Assembly: GCA_046154545.1 (NCBI GenBank)
Contig: JBJXGC010000208.1
Location: forward strand, 1-23,176
Length of the DNA stretch: 23,176 bases
Direction: 5' to 3'
Source of the DNA: JBJXGC01 sp046154545
GTDB lineage: Bacteria; Chloroflexota; Dehalococcoidia; Tepidiformales; Tepidiformaceae
Shown here: piece after piece, positions 20,858-23,176 of the stretch
How positions within the stretch are numbered: the first letter of the stretch is position 1
How the letters are laid out: the number at the start of each line of letters is the position of its first letter
Notes under the pieces: generated by a model
What the model was told of the DNA's origin: nothing
Database searches by the model: none
Seen by the model: the letters and a program-made list of their open reading frames with translations, nothing else
Made by a program: the position numbers and the translations under genes

Positions 20858-22122
20858 GGTTGCACCTCGACAATGCGATAGACCTGGGCCTCGCCCACCC
20901 GTGCCGTCAGCTGCTCGATCGATTCGCACAGCTCCTTCCAACGGCGCGGGCCGAGGGCCCAGAGGTTCGACTGGTGGGCGTATTCGCTGCAGAAGCCGGA
21001 GAGGGTGATCGCCAGCGAAGTCGCCGCAGCCGGCAGTTGGAGCCGTTCGATCCGCCCCCGGACCACGAAGAGCATGCGCCCGGCGTCGTCCGTCGGTTCG
21101 CGAAAGACGAAGCGGCGGCTCAGCTGCTCGCCGCTTTCCAGGCCGAGGCGCCAGTCCAGCCGCCGCACGGACCGGCCCTGCAGCTCTTTCCGGCCAAGGG
21201 CGCGTTGCAAGAGGGCGCGTGTGCCCACGACCAGCGGCTCACTGAGGGCCGTTGGCGCCGGCAGGTCGGTCTCTTCCACGACCCGCGGCTCGTCCCGCGC
21301 GGGGATGATCCGGGAGCCGTCCTTGCCGTTGGCGAGCTCCCAGGCCCGCGCGCCCTCCCGCCCAAACTGCGCCTGGATGGCGGAGAACGTGAGCTCCGCC
21401 AGCTGCCCCAGCCGCTCCAGCCCGAAGAGCCGCAGCCGCTGCTGCATGAGCGGGGAGACGGGGAGGACCTCGATCGGGAGGGCGGAGAGGAAGCGCCGGG
21501 CCACCTCAGGGGTGATCAGGCGCGGGCCGTCCCCGCCCTCCGCTTCGCGGGCTGGCGGGCTGGCTGGCGCGATGCTGCCGTCTCGCAGCGTCGTCCTCGA
21601 ATAGGGCAGGGCGATGGGTGGCCGGGGTAGGGGCGGGGCGGCCCCCTTCAGGTCATAGATCATGGCGGCCGCGTGGGCGGCGAAGATCGTCTCCGCCGCC
21701 GCCAGCCGTACGGGCAGCCCCGTGCTCTCCCGCGCCGCCCCTTGCAGGTCGGCCAGCCACTCCTCCTCGCTCAACCCGGCCAGGCGGGCGAGGCCCCGCA
21801 CTTCGAAGTGGGCGTGCCCCGGGCTGATCGTCTCGACCACCGGGCTGTAGACCTCCAGGAGGTCGCGAATACGCCCGGCTTCGCCCGTAATGAACGCCTC
21901 CTGCAGGGGCAGGAAGACCGCCCCCGGGCAGAGCGCGAGCGCCTTCCGCAGGGTCGTGCCCACCGTCACCCCTGCCTCGGCGGCTTCCGGCGAACAGGCC
22001 GTTACCCGGGCATGCTCCTCAGGCGAGCCGCCGATCACGACGGCCCGTCCCCGCAACTCAGGGTTCTCGCGCCGGGCAAGGGCGATCTGAAAGTCCGGCA
22101 CCACCAGGCAGGCAACGTCCAT
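20806..22122 (-). CDS. imuB: ImuB-like Y-family DNA polymerase homologue, catalytically degenerate
   Basis: The 438-residue protein has the Y-family layout. The N-terminus CLVVPDFQIALARRENPELRG aligns with the DMDAFFASVE...NPELRG region of Pol IV, VVIGG follows, and an HhH segment (RLRLFGLERLGQLAEL) precedes a little-finger-like C-terminus ending WSRIPERQLALV. The catalytic Asp of motif I is replaced (VVPDF), and the S-I-D-E site reads SPGHAHFEV (100-108), so both acidic residues are lost. This is typical of ImuB, the non-catalytic adaptor that links DnaE2 to the sliding clamp. A TTG at 22143 overlaps the LexA box, so the ATG at 22122 is the start. No imuA gene is adjacent. Confidence 0.88.
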   Translation of the reverse strand: MDVACLVVPDFQIALARRENPELRGRAVVIGGSPEEHARVTACSPEAAEAGVTVGTTLRKALALCPGAVFLPLQEAFITGEAGRIRDLLEVYSPVVETISPGHAHFEVRGLARLAGLSEEEWLADLQGAARESTGLPVRLAAAETIFAAHAAAMIYDLKGAAPPLPRPPIALPYSRTTLRDGSIAPASPPAREAEGGDGPRLITPEVARRFLSALPIEVLPVSPLMQQRLRLFGLERLGQLAELTFSAIQAQFGREGARAWELANGKDGSRIIPARDEPRVVEETDLPAPTALSEPLVVGTRALLQRALGRKELQGRSVRRLDWRLGLESGEQLSRRFVFREPTDDAGRMLFVVRGRIERLQLPAAATSLAITLSGFCSEYAHQSNLWALGPRRWKELCESIEQLTARVGEAQVYRIVEVQPWSRIPERQLALVAFQQ

Positions 22123-22131
22123 GGACGAATG

Positions 22132-22150
22132 AGTATAGAACAAGCGTTCT
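22132..22150 (-). promoter_or_regulatory. LexA (SOS) box overlapping the imuB -10 element
   Basis: AGAACAAGCGTTCT (22137-22150) contains a perfect GAAC-N4-GTTC. On the minus strand it continues into TATACT (22132-22137), 9 nt before the ATG at 22122. The block from AGAACG to ACTC differs at only two positions from the one before dnaE2. It is also upstream of the divergent zinc-ribbon gene. Confidence 0.87.
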
Positions 22151-22210
22151 GGTTAGTCCCCGGATCTTTACCTCCGTTGTGTGAAGTGCTTCATATCGCC
22201 CTTTGTCCCC

Positions 22211-22248
22211 TTTCGCTACTGTGGCTTTGCTGCGGAGAGGCAGCGAAA
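22211..22248 (+). promoter_or_regulatory. Structured leader before the zinc-ribbon gene
   Basis: TTTCGCT (22211-22217) can pair with AGCGAAA (22242-22248). TTTGCTGC (22226-22233) can instead pair with GCAGC(g)AAA (22240-22248). The two folds exclude each other. They lie 17-55 nt before the ATG at 22266. A regulatory role is possible but unproven. Confidence 0.3.
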
Positions 22249-22265
22249 AACACGGAGGGATTGAG

Positions 22266-22418
22266 ATGGTACTCGTCGGGGGATGCGTCAAATGCCGTGG
22301 TTCGCTCGTCGTCGAAGATGACGGCTGGTTCCGGGAGTACTGCTGCCTGCAGTGCGGTTTCCGCGCTTCGCTGGCCAGCCGCCGCCGCCGCGCCCGCCGC
22401 GCCGCCCGCCCGGCCTAG
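22266..22418 (+). CDS. 50-residue zinc-ribbon protein with Arg-rich tail
   Basis: The small protein reads MVLVGGCVKCRGSL, then EYCCLQCGF. Two Cys-x-x-Cys knuckles (7/10 and 27/30, with an extra Cys at 26 and a spacing of 16) fit a zinc ribbon. The C-terminus is strongly basic (ASRRRRARRAARPA), so nucleic-acid binding is plausible. The ATG has GGAGGGA 6 nt upstream; the longer frame from 22203 lacks an SD sequence. It is divergent from imuB, with the LexA box 116 nt upstream of its ATG, so joint SOS control cannot be excluded. No family is recognised. Confidence 0.65.
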   Translation: MVLVGGCVKCRGSLVVEDDGWFREYCCLQCGFRASLASRRRRARRAARPA

Positions 22419-22433
22419 CCGGATCCAAGGAGT

Positions 22434-22453
22434 CGCGGCCCTCCGTGGCCGCG
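22434..22453. terminator. GC-rich hairpin between convergent genes
   Basis: CGCGGCC-ctccgt-GGCCGCG is a perfect 7-bp stem with a 6-nt loop, 15 bp past the zinc-ribbon stop. No T-tract is present, so a terminator role is likely but not certain. Confidence 0.4.
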
Positions 22454-22501
22454 GGTGGCCCGGGCTGGTCCGCGCTGTGACCCTGGACGAAAGCCTGGAC
22501 C

Positions 22502-23176
22502 TCAGTCACCCGGACGGCGTACAACCCACACCTGCTCCCCGGCGTAGGCCGGCGGTGAGCCTCGGAAATCCGAGTACTCCGCTTCAATCTCGAAGCCGGA
22601 AAGCTCAAGCAGATAGCGCATCTCATAGCGGTAGATCCAGCGCATCCGCAGCCGTTCCTCTTCCTCACGCAGGAGCGCACCCGAGGGCGCGAACTCCCTG
22701 AAACGCCAGCTCTCTTCCAGTAGCTGTTCGACCGTATGATTCGTCCGGCTCACCACGCCGACCGTCACCCGGTTGCTGGTTACGGGGTGGACGCCCTCCC
22801 AACCGTCGTCGTCCGGCGAGGTTGTCCCGGGCGCCAGGGCACTGAGGAGCGGGTCGAAGATGGCAATGACCAGGCGGCCACCCGGGCGCAGGTGACGCCG
22901 GACACAGTCGAGGCAGCGGCGCTCGTCGTCCGTTGTGAGGAGCAGCTGGAAGGCCCGGAACGGGATGACGACAAGCGCAAACAGGCGGCCGAGGTCGAAG
23001 TCGGCCATATCGCCCTGGATGAACTGGACTCGCCGGCGGACATCCTCGTCCATGTCCGCGAGTTTCCGCTCCGCCTCCGCGAGCATGCCGGCTGAGAGGT
23101 CCAGCCCCACAACCTCGAAGCCAGCCTCGGCCATGGGCAACGTTACCCGCCCCGTGCCGCAACCCAATTCGAGCAC
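22502..23176 (-). CDS. Class I SAM-dependent methyltransferase, N-terminus beyond window edge
   Basis: The open frame enters from the right edge and ends at 22502 (224 residues visible). SAM-binding motif I is VLELGCGTGRVTLPMAEAG right at the edge, followed by VVGLDLSAGMLAEAE (acidic end of strand 2), FIQGDMADFDLG and LRPGGRLVIAIFDP. This is a Methyltransf_25/11-type Rossmann fold. The C-terminal part (YEMRYLLELSGFEIEAEYSDF, then VWVVRRPGD) is common in small-molecule methyltransferases of this class. About 35-50 residues, including the true start, are missing. The substrate is unknown. It converges with the zinc-ribbon gene. Confidence 0.88.
   Translation of the reverse strand: MLELGCGTGRVTLPMAEAGFEVVGLDLSAGMLAEAERKLADMDEDVRRRVQFIQGDMADFDLGRLFALVVIPFRAFQLLLTTDDERRCLDCVRRHLRPGGRLVIAIFDPLLSALAPGTTSPDDDGWEGVHPVTSNRVTVGVVSRTNHTVEQLLEESWRFREFAPSGALLREEEERLRMRWIYRYEMRYLLELSGFEIEAEYSDFRGSPPAYAGEQVWVVRRPGD

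Overview
This is a high-GC bacterial chromosome segment with dense coding, many 4-base stop/start overlaps, several GTG/TTG starts and Gram-positive-type LexA boxes (GAAC-N4-GTTC). It has no rRNA, tRNA, CRISPR array, transposase or phage genes. The gene mix (DnaE2, ImuB-like protein, PIG-L deacetylase, tyrA-aroA operon, Thr/Pro-rich surface proteins) and weak SD use fit a Chloroflexota-like or other deep-branching Gram-positive-related lineage. That placement is inference only.

Layout, left to right. (1) 1-2.66 kb, minus: a secreted Asp-box (BNR) propeller protein cut by the window edge, preceded by an acyl-CoA dehydrogenase-fold flavoprotein. (2) 2.9-5.75 kb: a PIG-L deacetylase (+), an SDR oxidoreductase (-) and a two-domain universal stress protein (+). 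(3) 5.77-10.7 kb: a minus-strand operon of M50 site-2-type protease, HD phosphohydrolase, prephenate dehydrogenase (tyrA), EPSP synthase (aroA), a DUF7689-like protein and an unusual protein joining a ~105-residue uncharacterised domain to a guanylate kinase domain. (4) 10.95-13.7 kb, plus: a membrane-anchored beta-propeller translationally coupled to a secreted lytic-transglycosylase-like protein. (5) 13.8-14.45 kb, minus: a VapBC-type toxin-antitoxin pair. (6) 14.5-22.4 kb: a dispersed DNA-damage region with error-prone DnaE2, a Tag-like DNA glycosylase, a second VapBC pair, a DUF6504-like protein, a catalytically degenerate ImuB-like Y-family protein and a 50-residue zinc-ribbon protein, plus one surface protein. 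(7) 22.5-23.18 kb, minus: a SAM methyltransferase cut by the right edge.

Main points. dnaE2 and imuB lie about 2.8 kb apart, yet each has a near-identical LexA box fused to its -10 element just upstream of the ATG. This indicates a split but co-regulated SOS mutasome. The DnaE2 PHP domain carries in-frame repeat insertions, including two 57-bp copies separated by exactly 57 bp. Eight genes show a -10-like hexamer only 6-9 nt before the start codon, which suggests widespread leaderless transcription. The DUF7689-like gene plus the guanylate-kinase fusion is the best candidate for an undescribed two-gene unit. A 25-bp GC-rich palindrome occurs three times beside gene ends.
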